DNA from: Sorex araneus
Lineage: Eukaryota; Chordata; Mammalia; Eulipotyphla; Soricidae
Length of the DNA: 64,000 nt
Assembly: GCF_027595985.1 (NCBI RefSeq)
Contig: NC_073313.1
Span: forward strand, 111,098,552-111,162,551
Direction: 5' to 3'
This document shows, piece after piece, positions 54,255 to 64,000 of the stretch (the stretch's first letter is position 1; each line of letters starts with the position of its first letter). Position numbers and translations under genes: made by a program. The notes beneath the pieces are model-generated. The model was not told the DNA's origin and searched no databases. It saw only the letters and a program-made list of their open reading frames with translations.

Positions 54255-54518
54255 TGTGGCTGTGTATCTGAGTTCACAGCACTATCTGATCCTGGAGGTT
54301 GGGGAAGAGCCCAAATACAGAGAGGGATAAGGAAAGGAGGTAGAGAAAGAGAGAGATAGAAAGAGAAGAGATAAACTAGAGAAACTAGAGATGGGGCTGG
54401 GGGCTTCCTTTTATCTGCTGCCATATCCCACCCCCAAGCCATCCCATTATCTATTCTGATTGGCTACCTGTTCCATAGAAGAGATTAAAGTGACCCGGTG
54501 CTCCACCTCCTGGTAACA
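54255..54518 (-). mobile_element. Possible LTR remnant with CCAAT and TATA boxes
   Basis: On the minus strand the block starts TGTTACCAGGAGG. It has TAGCCAATCAGAAT (CCAAT box), then CAGATAAAAGGAAG (TATA-like) about 50 bases later, then a CT-rich tract (CTCTTTCTATCTCTCTC). It ends near CACAGCCACA. This is the layout of an LTR. I could not find a matching TSD and do not recognise the family. It separates antisense from sense L1. Confidence 0.4.
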
Positions 54519-54534
54519 TGGATTTGAGGAATCA

Positions 54535-56375
54535 ATATTACTAAAATGAATATCCTACTTTTTTACAGATTCAATGAAATCCCCATCCAAATTTAGATGA
54601 TATTTTTCAAGGATCCAGAAAAGTGAATAATAAAGTTTGTATGGAATCAGAAAAGACCAAGAATAACCAAATCCATACTGAAAAACAAGAAATTGGGAAG
54701 TGTTTCTTTGAAATTTGGGACTATATTATAAATCTATATTGATGAAAACTGCATGGTACTTGAATAAAAACAAACCTTATGATAAATGGGTCAGAATTGA
54801 ATACCCTAAGACAAAACCCAACATATAGTGGCAGTTAATTTTCAATAAGGGATCTGAGAACATGAAATGGAGTAAAGATAGCCTCTTAACAAATGGAATT
54901 CAGAAAACTGGATAGCTGAAAAACAGAAAACTGTGTGTGAGAAATTAAAGCAGGATCCATATCTTACAACTCATACAAATGTCAGTTCAAAGTGGGTCTC
55001 AAAGACATTGAAATCCGACTAGAAACTATAAAGTACATTGAGGAAAATATAGGCAGGACGCTTTAAATATTTGGACGTCAAAGGTGTCTTCAGTGATCTG
55101 ATACCACTGGTGAAGTAAACACAATCAAATGTAAACAAATGAGACTACATACAATTAAAAACCTTCGGTATGGCTAAAGAAACATGGGCTAAAACTTAAA
55201 TCTAACTGAATGTGAAAAATATTTGCATTCAACGCATCAGATAAAGGTTTCATATCCATGATATATAAAATACTCACAAAGATCAACAAAAAAGTTTCAA
55301 AAACCCTATAAAAATAGGGACATGAAATGAATAGACACTCCTCAGAAGAATACAGAAAGATGGCCAGTAGGCACATAAAAATACTCAGCATCATTTATTT
55401 CAGAGAAATCCAAATCAAGACAACAATGAGATACCATCGCACACCAGTCAGTATGGCACATATAAAAAATAGGAACAACCTGTGTTGGTGGGGATGTTGT
55501 GACAAAAAATCTCTAATTCACTGCTGGTGGAAATTTCGTCTGGTATAAATAACCCTGTGGAAAACAGTATGGAGAGTTCTCAGAATTCTTAGGATTCTAA
55601 GAATTCTAATTCAGAATTCTAATTCCTAGAATTCTAATACTTAGAATTCAGAGTTCTTAGAATTGAACTGCCATGTGAGCCATCAAATACCACTTTTGGG
55701 CATCTGCTCCCAGGACATAAAAACACTCTCTCAGAAGGACAGATGCACACCATTATTCATTGCTGCACTCAGTACAATAGCCATAGGTGTCCAATGACAG
55801 ATGAATGGATTATGAAGATGTGGTATATATACACTATAGAATATGATGCACCTGCAAGGAATGATCAAATCCTGCAACTTGTTGCATCCTGGTTAGAATG
55901 GGAAGACATGTTGAATGAAGTAAGCCAGAAGAAGAAAGCCAAACACAGGATGGTCTCACTCATCTGTGGTACATAGACTGCTGGTTAAGGAAATGTAATG
56001 TAGTAAAGTGGGCAGGCCTAGATCACCCTTGACCTTAGTATTTAAAGAGGAGAAGGGGAGAGAAAGAAAGTAATGAAGGGGGAGTTAAATAATTGGTTAA
56101 TCAGCAATAGGGCTTCAGTCATACTGGTGTTATGGGTGAGTGGCTTATATTCAAAAGACAGACTCAAGAAAACTGAATATATGAGCTCTAACTGTAACCA
56201 CTGCAGCTTTGTAGTGTGCCTGTAAAGCTGACAGGCGGTGATGGGATGGGGTTTGATGTGCAGAGGGAAAATGAAAATTAGTGGGAGGAAGTTGACACTG
56301 GTTGTGGGAATAGTTTTGAAATATCATATGCCTAAAATTAAACTCTCAATAACCTTAAAATCATAGTTCTTTAAA
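54535..56375 (+). mobile_element. Old sense L1: end of ORF2 and 3'UTR
   Basis: The sense text runs from CAATGAAATCCCCATCCAAA through [52 protein letters not shown] and MWYIYTIEYDAPARNDQILQ to a 3'UTR ending AACCTTAAAATCATAGTTC. It shares the subfamily of 17745-18795. Around 55575-55664 the ORF2 text has been replaced by a short run of GAATTCTAA-like units. Confidence 0.85.
55575..55664. repeat. Degenerate GAATTCT tandem repeat
   Basis: About ten units around AGAATTCT with spacers TAATTC, TAATAC and TAAGAT inside the L1. GAATTC is self-complementary, so the units read similarly on both strands. Confidence 0.85.
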
Positions 56376-56389
56376 AAACAGAAAAACAA

Positions 56390-57095
56390 CCCTTAGAAAT
56401 AAAATACAGAAAAATAATTAAAAATTTGGAAAAAACCTTAGAAGCACTGGTGAGGATGGGAAGAAAAGGAATTCTCATATACTCTTTGTGAGAAACTAAT
56501 GGATGCTGTCTCAAAGGATAACAGTATGGACATTTCCTTAAAAAAGCAAATGAAAATTCCATTTACTATAGCAATACCAATCGTAGCATTTATATAAAAG
56601 ATATGAAAATACAATTTAAAATATTATTTGCACCTTGATGTCTTTAGTAGCATTATTCACAACATCCCAAGCATGAAATAAAGTAACATTCCCAGTGGCC
56701 AATCACTGGATAAGGAAACTGTGGTATATATATTAAAAAAGATGTTTGTTTTGTGGGACAAAAATGGATCTGAAAGTATTATGTTAAGTGAAAAAAGGAA
56801 ATTAATGACAACGACTCACATGTGGACTATGTATAACTAAAGTAAACAAACCTTCAATGCTTAGGCAAAAAAGTACCTGGAAAACTGACTCCTAGACTCA
56901 GTGTAATCTATGACCATTACCAGAGGAAAGGGGAATGGGCTTGTGGAAAGAAGAGTGAAGGAGAATTTTTTTGGTGGTAAGATGGCAGTAAAATTTGCTA
57001 GTGAATGTAGTGAGCAATAAACAGAAACACTTATAAAATACTCTCTGAGATTCTATCATAATTAAAAAGATAATCAAAACAGCAAATAGACAAAA
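56390..57095 (+). mobile_element. Old L1 3' end, second copy in tandem orientation
   Basis: The sense text AAATTCCATTTACTATAGCA, GCATTATTCACAACATCCCA, GGATAAGGAAACTGTGGTAT and GAAAGTATTATGTTAAGTGA is ORF2 3' text. The 3' part continues to about 57090. It is a different, older subfamily from its left neighbour. Confidence 0.75.
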
Positions 57096-57825
57096 TAAAC
57101 TATGCCCTAATATGTTTCCTTGAAAACAGAAAAAAATTTATAAGCCTCTACCCAGGTTAATCAAAGATGTTAAAAATGGTACAAATTGCTGAAATAGCAA
57201 ATTCATTTCAGCCACTATTTCTCAATACATGCAATTCAAATCATTGTACTGTACACTTTGTTCTTATCTTACAGCGATGCTGTCAATTATTTATCGACAA
57301 GACAAGGGAAAAATTCACGTACAAAATCTAGATCAGTGATTTCCAAAGCCAGTAACTTTGGGAAACACCAGCTACTTGGGTCATACCCCTTGGCAGTGCT
57401 GAAATGATACAGAGTGTTTGTACTAGCCTCCAGTACAACTGAGGATGTCTCTTTCTCTGTTCTCTTTAAGAAGGCATATTTACAGAGGTGGAGAAGCTGA
57501 GTGATATTTTTTTCCTGAAAAGTGGCCCGTAGGTCAAATAATTTTTGTAACACTTAATAGAAAATGCTAACCGCATCTTTGGAGGATTCAATCTTTAGAA
57601 TTCTTTTTTTGAATAGCAAATAGTTTATTAGTACATGGATTCGTGGCAATACTAAATTCGCTTGAGCAGCATATAATAATTATATAAAAATGCTTGCTAA
57701 TTATCAAAAAATTGATGGCTCTTAGGGCTGTCACGTAGAATTCTCATGCAAATCAATAGATAATCTGTATGTGTCTCTAGCTGATGAATGAATTCTATCT
57801 GTCCAAGTAGTGAACACCCAACACA
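57096..57825. other. No recognised feature
   Basis: No repeat landmark. The 88-codon minus-strand frame at 57287-57553 shows no domain and no exon signals that I can support. Confidence 0.35.
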
Positions 57826-57835
57826 GAAGCATTTT

Positions 57836-58271
57836 CTTTTTCTTTTCAATTTTTATATATTTCATTTTCATAAAAGTAGTTCACAATAGTTCATTACAGA
57901 TAATAGTCAAATACCAATCCCACCACCAAGAACCTTCCCACCACAATAAGAGGAAAGTGTTTGCAGGTTGTTGTATTTCATTCTGGAGCCATTTAAGCCT
58001 GTACATAAGAAAATACAAGCAAGTATGTTAAAACCAAACAAACGTGTGCTACCTTTGATATGTAAGTGGGCTAGAGTATAAGCATTTGCGGCCGCGTGCT
58101 CCAGGACATTCTGTGTTGCTCTCTTCTGGAAACTTTAGTTTGTAGTCTCTGGATCTTGGCTATTGATGAGATTACATCCCCCCTGGGGCAGTTTGTGGGT
58201 GTGACAGCCAAACTACTGGAAAACTGGAGAGCTGGGGGGCGGGGGAGGCCCAGTCCTGGGCTTGGAGAACC
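57836..58271 (-). mobile_element. GC-module element, 5'-truncated, TSD-bounded
   Basis: The plus strand reads CTTTTTCTTTTCAATTTTTA (tail), GATAATAGTCAAATACCAAT, GGGCTAGAGTATAAGCATTT, AACTTTAGTTTGTAGTCTCT and GTTTGTGGGTGTGACAGCC. It stops in the GC-rich part at CAGTCCTGGG. GAAGCATTTT at 57826-57835 and 58272-58281 is the TSD. It is the same subfamily as 41606-42267. Confidence 0.88.
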
Positions 58272-58502
58272 GAAGCATTTTATGGTTAACTCTACAAAGT
58301 TTTCTTTTTTTTATTTCTATGGAAAGAGCATGAATGCAGTCCCCAAGTGCCACAAATTATGCAGTAGAATTCCCCACATTTGAGGAAATCACAGGGTTCA
58401 GCACATTCGAAGGCAATGGATAAGACTTGCCTGGGAAAACCACCTTCATGATCCTGGTGTCTCCCCTGAGAGGAAAGTATAATTCTACAAAACTTTTAAA
58501 AA

Positions 58503-60141
58503 AATTTTTATTAAAAAAAATCACTGAGGTACAGTTGCAAACTTATTTCGTGTTTGCATTTCACTCATATAGTGATCGTTTACCCATCCCTCCACCAGTG
58601 CCCATTCTCCTCCACCAATGAACCCAGTATCCCTCTCACCACCCCCACCCCATCCCCCACCACCCCACCCTGCCTCTACAGCAGGGCATTCCCTTTTGTT
58701 CTCTCTCCTTTTGGGTGTTGTAGTTTGCAATAGGTATTGAGAGGCCTTCATGATTGATCTGTAGTCTACTTTTACCTAGCATCTTTCAATCCGAATGGGT
58801 CCTCCCAACATCCTCTACTTGGTGTTCCCTTCTCTATCTCAGCTTCCTTTTCCTCCAGCATGTGAGGCCAGTTTCCAAGCTGTGGGGCAGACCTCCTGGT
58901 CCTTATCTCTACTATTCTTGGGTGTTAGTCTCCCACTCTGTTACTTTATATTCCACAGATGAGTGCGATCTCTCTATGTCTATCTCTCTCTTTCTGACTC
59001 ATTTCACTTAACATGATACTTTCAATATTGATCCACATATATGCAAATTTCATGACTTCATCTTTTCTAGCAGCTGCATAGTATTCCATTGTGTAGTTGT
59101 ACCAAAGTTTTTTTTAACCAGTCAAGTGTTTTGGGGCACTCTGTTTTTTTTTCCAGATTTTGGATATTGTAAACAGTGCTGCAATAAACATACAAATGCA
59201 GATGTCATTTCTACTATACCTTTTTGCCTCTCCAGGATATATTCCCAGGAGTGGTATTGCTGGGAAGTATGGGAGCTCAATTTCTAATTTTTTGAGAATC
59301 GTTCATATTGTTTTCCAAAAAAGGCTGGACCAGTCGGTATTCCCACCAGCAGTGAAGGAGTGTCTCTTTCTCCCCATATCCTCATCAACACTGGTTGCTT
59401 TTGTTCTTTTGGGTGTGGGCCAGTCTCTGTAGTGTGAAATGATATCTCATTGTTGTTTTAATCTGCAGCTCCCTGATGATTAGTGAGGTAGAGCATTTTC
59501 TTATGTGTCTTTTAGCCATTCAGATCTCTTCTTTGAGAAAATTTCTTTTCATTTCCACCCCCCCCCCATTTTCTGATGGGGTTGGATGTTTTCTTCTTGT
59601 AGAGTTCAACCAGTGCTTTATATATCCTTGATATCAACCCCTTATCAGATGGGTATTGGGTGAATATCCTTTGCCATTCTGTGGACTGTTTTGCATTTTG
59701 GTCACTGTTTCTTTTGAGGTGCAGAAGTTTCTTAGTTTAAGATAGTCCCATTTGTTTATCTCTGTTTTCACTTGCTTGGCTTATGGTGTATCATCTTTGA
59801 AAATACCTTTAGCTTCAATGGTGTGGAGGGTTTTGCCAACCTTGTCTTCCATGTACCTTATGGATTGTGTTCTCATGTTGAGGTCTTTAATCCATTTTGA
59901 TCTGATTTTTTACATGGTGTCAGGTCGAGACCTAAGCCCATTCTTTTGCATGTAGCTGTCCAGTTTTGCCAGCACCATTTGTTAAAGAGACTTTTCTTGC
60001 TCCAATTCAAATTTCTTGCTCTCTTATCAAAGATTAGATGATAGTATATTTGAGTGTGTGTGTCAGGATATTCAACCCTGTTCCATTGGTCTTCGGCTCT
60101 GCCTTTGATCCAGTACCATGCTGTTTTAATTACTATAGCTT
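58503..60141 (-). mobile_element. Antisense L1, 5'-truncated, with perfect 20-bp TSD
   Basis: TTCTACAAAACTTTTAAAAA occurs exactly at 58483-58502 and 60142-60161. Between them lies an antisense L1. The A-tail and 3'UTR are at the left (CCAGTGCCCATTCTCCTCC). ORF2 C-terminal text follows to CATGCTGTTTTAATTACTAT at the right, which is YKAxxIKTAWYW in reverse. ORF2 is broken by many stops. A CCCCCCCCC run sits at 59560. Confidence 0.97.
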
Positions 60142-60161
60142 TTCTACAAAACTTTTAAAAA

Positions 60162-60415
60162 TGAAGTTATACCAGTTTTCTACAGTATCATTCACAGAGG
60201 GAATTTGATCAGTCTCTTAGGTTTAAAATCCCTCTTGTTCCCAAATCAAACGCATTAAAAAATTGGAAAATGGCAAATAAATTTATCTCATGAGAGAGAG
60301 GTAAAATTGCCAAACAAAATATTAGCAGATTACAATATGTAAAAGTAATTATACATCTTGGGTAAGTGGGATTTATCCCTGGTACCTGAGGCTGATTAGC
60401 TATCAAAACCTTCTC
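60162..60415 (+). mobile_element. Sense L1 RT fragment
   Basis: AAATTGCCAAACAAAATATT, AGCAGATTACAATATG and TGGGATTTATCCCTGGTACC correspond to ILNKILANRI...HDQVGFIPGMQ of the RT domain on the plus strand. Antisense L1 copies flank it on both sides, so it is probably a piece of the old L1 into which they inserted. Confidence 0.6.
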
Positions 60416-60889
60416 TTTTAACTTTTTAATTGAATCACTGTGAGATAGATCCTTACAAAGCTATTCATGATTGGATTTTAGTCAAACAGTATTCCAACAC
60501 CCATCCCTCCACCAGTGTACATTTCCTAGCACCAGTGTCCCCAGGTTGGCTCCCATCACCACCCACCCCCTGCCTGCCTTTATGTCAGGCACTTTTCTTC
60601 TCTCTCTGTCCCTATATGTCTTTCTCTGCCTCTCTCCATCTCTATATCTCTATCTCTCTCTCCTTTTAGGCATCGTGGTTTGCAATATTGATACTGAAAG
60701 GTTATCAAGAATATCTCTTTACTTACTTTTAACCCTCAGATCTTGTGTAGTGTGATCATTCACAGTTATTATTGTCATAATGGTTTCCTCTCTATCTTAC
60801 ATACTCTCAGCCCCCCACACACTTGTGGTTAGTTCCAACCATTGACCATTCCTCCTAACTCCTGTTTTCCCTGGCCATGGATATTAGTC

Positions 60890-60894
<5 letters not shown>

Positions 60895-60982
<88 letters not shown>
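60895..60982. repeat. (TA)n/(TG)n microsatellite
   Basis: About 40 bases of TA followed by about 44 bases of TG inside the L1 3'UTR. It is long enough to be polymorphic. Confidence 0.97.
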
Positions 60983-60984
<2 letters not shown>

Positions 60985-61547
60985 TTATTTATATACCACA
61001 GATGAATGCAGTCATTCTGTATCTGTCACTCTCCTTTAGATTCATTTCACTCAGCATGATACTCTCCATGTCCATCCATTTATAGGCAAACTTTATGACT
61101 TCATTCTTTCCTAACAGCTGCATTGTATTCCATTGTGTAGATGTGCCATAGTTTTTTTATCCATTCATTTATTCTATGCCACTCAGGTTGTTTCCAGATC
61201 CTGACTATGGTGAATGAACATAGGAGTGAAGATGGTGTTTCTGCTGTGTGTTTTTTGTCCCCCAGGGTATATTCTGAGAAGTGGTTTTGCTGGGTCAAAT
61301 GGGAGCTCAATTTCTAGTTTTTTAAAAAACATCTATATTGTTTTCCAAAAATGCTGGACCACTTGGTATTCCCATCAACAATGAATGAGAGCCGCTTTCT
61401 CTCTGTATTTACATCAGCTCTGGTCTGGTTATTCCTATACTTTTTGATGTGTTACGGTCTCTATGGTATGCAATGATATCTCATTGTTGTTTTGATTTGC
61501 AACTCTGTGATGATTAGTGATGTAGAATATTTTTTCATGTGCCTTTT

Positions 61548-62252
61548 TTCTTTTTTAAAATAATGTAGGAGTACTGCTATTTGTTAAGCCATTGATTAAG
61601 CTGATTGAATTGGGAATGAACTCCACATTATTTTTTAAAAAAAATGTATCATCGTGAGATAGAGTTACAAAGCTTTAATGTTTGAGATTCAGCCATACAA
61701 TGATAGAACACCTATCCCCTCACCAATGTACATTTCCACCACCCACATCTCAGTCCTCACCCTGCCTCTATGGCAGACAATTTCCCTGATGCTCTTTCTC
61801 TAATTTGGGGCATTATGCTTTGCTCAAAATTTCCCACCACCATTCAAGCCTACGTGCCAGGGGCAGATGCTAGATAATGTATTTAATTTATTTCCCATTG
61901 CTCATTTTGAATACCATGAGAGCTCATATGGCCTCGATTGTAAATGTAAATTTCTAGATTGTAAATGATTGGGTTTTGTAAGTGATTGGGTTCCAGAGAC
62001 ATCACTGTATGGCAGTAATCCATTTTGGGATTCAATTGTGAGTCTCTGGGCCAGGGCTATTGGTGTGCTAAGATGGTGCCTTGGGGGCAAATTGGGGGTG
62101 TGACAGCCAGTCTGCAGGGCGCGTGGAAACCTGGGGAGGGACAGCCAGGCTCCTCTGTCGACATGCGGCATGGAGATTCAGTTCTGGAACCCGCAAATTT
62201 GTACCTTGTTTGTGGAAGTTCTTGGTCACCGAGATTCCATCTGGAGTAGGCG
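61548..62252 (-). mobile_element. GC-module element with 3' extension, TSD-bounded, nested in L1
   Basis: TCATGTGCCTTTT at 61535-61547 and 62253-62265 is a perfect 13-bp TSD, and the L1 text reads straight through if the insert is skipped. On the minus strand the insert begins CGCCTACTCCAGATGGAATC. It shares with 43612-44422 the GC-rich module (GAATCTCCATGCCGCATG, GGCTGTCACACCCCCAA, GGCACCATCTTAG), the AAAATGAGCAATGGGAAATA junction, the L1 3'UTR, and about 75 further bases (TGTGGAGTTCATTCCCAA to CTCCTACATTATTTTAAAA). Confidence 0.92.
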
Positions 62253-63204
62253 TCATGTGCCTTTTAGCCATTTATATTTTGTCTTTCAGGAAATTTATGT
62301 TCGTTTCTCCTCCATGTTTTTTTTTATGGGTTTGGATATTTTTATCTTGTAAAGTTCTACCAGTGCCTCATATATCTTTTCTATTAATCCTTTATGAGAC
62401 AAGTATTGGGTAAATAATTTTTCTCACTTCGTCAGCTGTCTTTGTATCTTGGTCACCGTTTATTTGAAGTCCAGAAGCTTCAACTTACTTAGTGAGTGGT
62501 GTTTCATCTTTAAAGATGTCTTTAGCTTCAATGCCATGAAACTTACAGCCTACATTTTCCTACATGTACCTTATGGATTCATTCTGATACTGAGGTGTTT
62601 AATCCATTTTGATCTGACTTTTTTGCATGGCATTAGATAGAAGTCTCAGTTTGTTATTCACATGTAGCTATTCAGTTTTCCCAGCACCACTTGTTGAAGA
62701 TTTCCTTGTTTAATTTGATATTTTTCTACTGTAAAAAAGATTAAGTGATCGTATATTTGAGGGTCTGTATCATAATATCCAACTCTATTCCATTGTTATG
62801 CATGTCTGTTATTATTTCAAAACCATGCTGTTTTAATTACCACCGTTTTGTAGTACAGTTTGAAGTTTTTAGGAGGTAATGCCACTCATCTTCTTTTTGC
62901 CAAGGATTATTTTAGTTATTCAGGAAGGTTTATTGTTCCATATGAAATACAGAGGTGTTTGATCTATTTCTTTAAAAATGTCATGTATCCTTCTAGGGAC
63001 TGCATTAAATCTGTCTAATGCTTTGGAGAGTATTGCCATTTTGATAAAGTTAATCCTCCCAATACATGAGCAGGTGATGTATCTCCATTTTCTCATGTCC
63101 GCTTTTATTTCTTGGACTAGTGTTTTGTAGTTTTCTTTGCACAGGTCCTTCACATGTTAAGTTAAGCTGAGTGTGCCGTATTTGATTTTCTGAGGCACAT
63201 TTAC

Positions 63205-63695
63205 TTTAACTTTTAAAAAAACTCAATGTGAGATACAGTTAAAAAGCTTTCATGATTGAGTTTCAGTGATACAGTTACTGAACACCCATTCCTCCACCAG
63301 TGTGCATTTTCCTCCACCAATGTCCTCAAAATTCCTCCCATCACTGTCACCCCATCACACCCCCTGGAGTGGCAGACAGTTTCCTTCTTGAAGTCTCTCT
63401 AATTTGGGGAATTATGGTTTGCAATACAGGTACTGAGAGTCCATCATGATTGCTCCTTTATCTACTTTTAGCACACATCTCCCATCTCGAGTGATCCCTC
63501 CAACCATCATTGATCCCTTCTCTATTCCAGCTGCCTTCTTCCTTTATCCCTCCAACCATAGTGATCCCTTCTCTAACCTACCTGCCTTCTCCCTCAGCTC
63601 ACGAGGCAGGATCTTAACCGTGGAGCAATCTTCCTGGCCCTTGTCTCTAATGTTCTTGGCTAATGTTCTTGGGTGTTAGTCTCATGTTATGTTAT
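63205..63695 (-). mobile_element. Antisense L1 3' end with small internal duplications
   Basis: AAACTCAATGTGAGATACAG, CCTCCACCAGTGTGCATTTT and TACTTTTAGCACACATCTCC are the reversed 3'UTR. GTGATCCCTCCAACCATCAT recurs in altered form 60 bases later, and TAATGTTCTTGG is repeated in tandem near 63645-63675. It ends at TAGTCTCATGTTATGTTATA. Confidence 0.85.
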
Positions 63696-63828
63696 AACTT
63701 TCTCCTGGTTCTGCATTCAAGGATGACTCCTATCACTATTCCGATGATCATATGCCATGACAGTTTGAAGTGGGGTCCACAGAATGAAAAGCAAGCTCTT
63801 TAGGCTCTGTAACATCTTTTCTGCCCCA
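63696..63828 (-). mobile_element. A-tailed SINE, partial old copy
   Basis: ACTTTCTCCTGGTTCTGCAT, TCAAGGATGACTCCTATCAC and TAACATCTTTTCTGCCCCA are in reversed order. The tail end is missing, replaced by the L1 boundary. Confidence 0.6.
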
Positions 63829-64000
63829 TCACTTTTTTAAATAACATGCTAGGAGCACAAACTAATTCAATGTTTACAAGTTTTAAAGGGAGACTGAAGA
63901 TTAAGACTTTAGAAAGAAAAAAAATAATATTCAGATAGTGAAGGAAGAAATAAGTCTTTTTTCACAAAATGCATATCTCTTTGTAAAAACTTGAAAGAAT
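63829..64000. other. No recognised feature at the window end
   Basis: AT-rich. Nothing supportable before the window ends. Confidence 0.4.

Larger units (their letters stand above)
60416..63200 (-). mobile_element. Antisense L1, 5'-truncated, older
   Basis: The 3' end lies at the left (TTTTTAATTGAATCACTGTG, CCACCAGTGTACATTTCCTA). ORF2 text in reverse runs to VPQKIKYGTLSLT, HVKDLCKENYKTLVQEIKAD and MRKWRYITCSCIGRINFIKM at the right. It is interrupted by the (TA)n/(TG)n repeat at 60895 and by a whole GC-module element at 61548-62252. Confidence 0.88.

Overview
The window looks like intergenic or deep intronic DNA from a shrew-like eulipotyphlan mammal, most likely Sorex. The main reason is a very abundant tRNA-derived SINE whose head begins GGGCTGGAGCGATAGTACAG and ends in a GTGTGACCCAAAAGGC-type body and an A tail. 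I recognise this from general knowledge of shrew repeats, not from a search. No host protein-coding gene, rRNA, tRNA gene or CRISPR array can be supported. Nearly all long open frames are antisense or internal readings of L1, RTE or simple repeats.

Layout: 1-6.2 kb is relatively repeat-poor. 6.2-16.8 kb is a patchwork of old SINEs and decayed L1 pieces (ORF1, endonuclease, RT and 3' end). 17.7-24.3 kb holds three L1 copies. One is TSD-bounded and antisense, and one is 5'-inverted with a SINE and its 270-bp (GAAA)n/(GGAA)n tail nested inside. Between the first two sits a composite element (18864-19408) that ends in an RTE-like tail. 25-39 kb is SINE-rich with small L1 and RTE fragments. 38.9-46.3 kb contains several members of a non-autonomous family with a GC-rich 5' module and an L1-like 3' end. 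46.4-49.1 kb is an RTE-clade LINE whose 5' half is inverted. 49-53 kb holds another GC-module element with tandem monomers, a short solo LTR with a 6-bp TSD, and L1 ORF1 remnants. 54.5-57.1 kb is old sense L1. 57.8-63.7 kb is mostly antisense L1 with nested elements.

How the parts work together: two retrotransposition machineries are visible. L1 has mobilised the A-tailed SINE and the GC-module family. The RTE appears to have mobilised a second SINE with the same tRNA-like head but a different body. That SINE ends in about 55-70 bases matching the last codons and tail of the RTE reading frame. The composite at 18864-19408 carries the GC-rich 5' module of the L1-tailed family but an RTE-type 3' end, so modules have been exchanged between the two systems. 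Coordinates of old repeats are by eye and good to about 10-20 bases. Those with target-site duplications (TSDs) are tighter.
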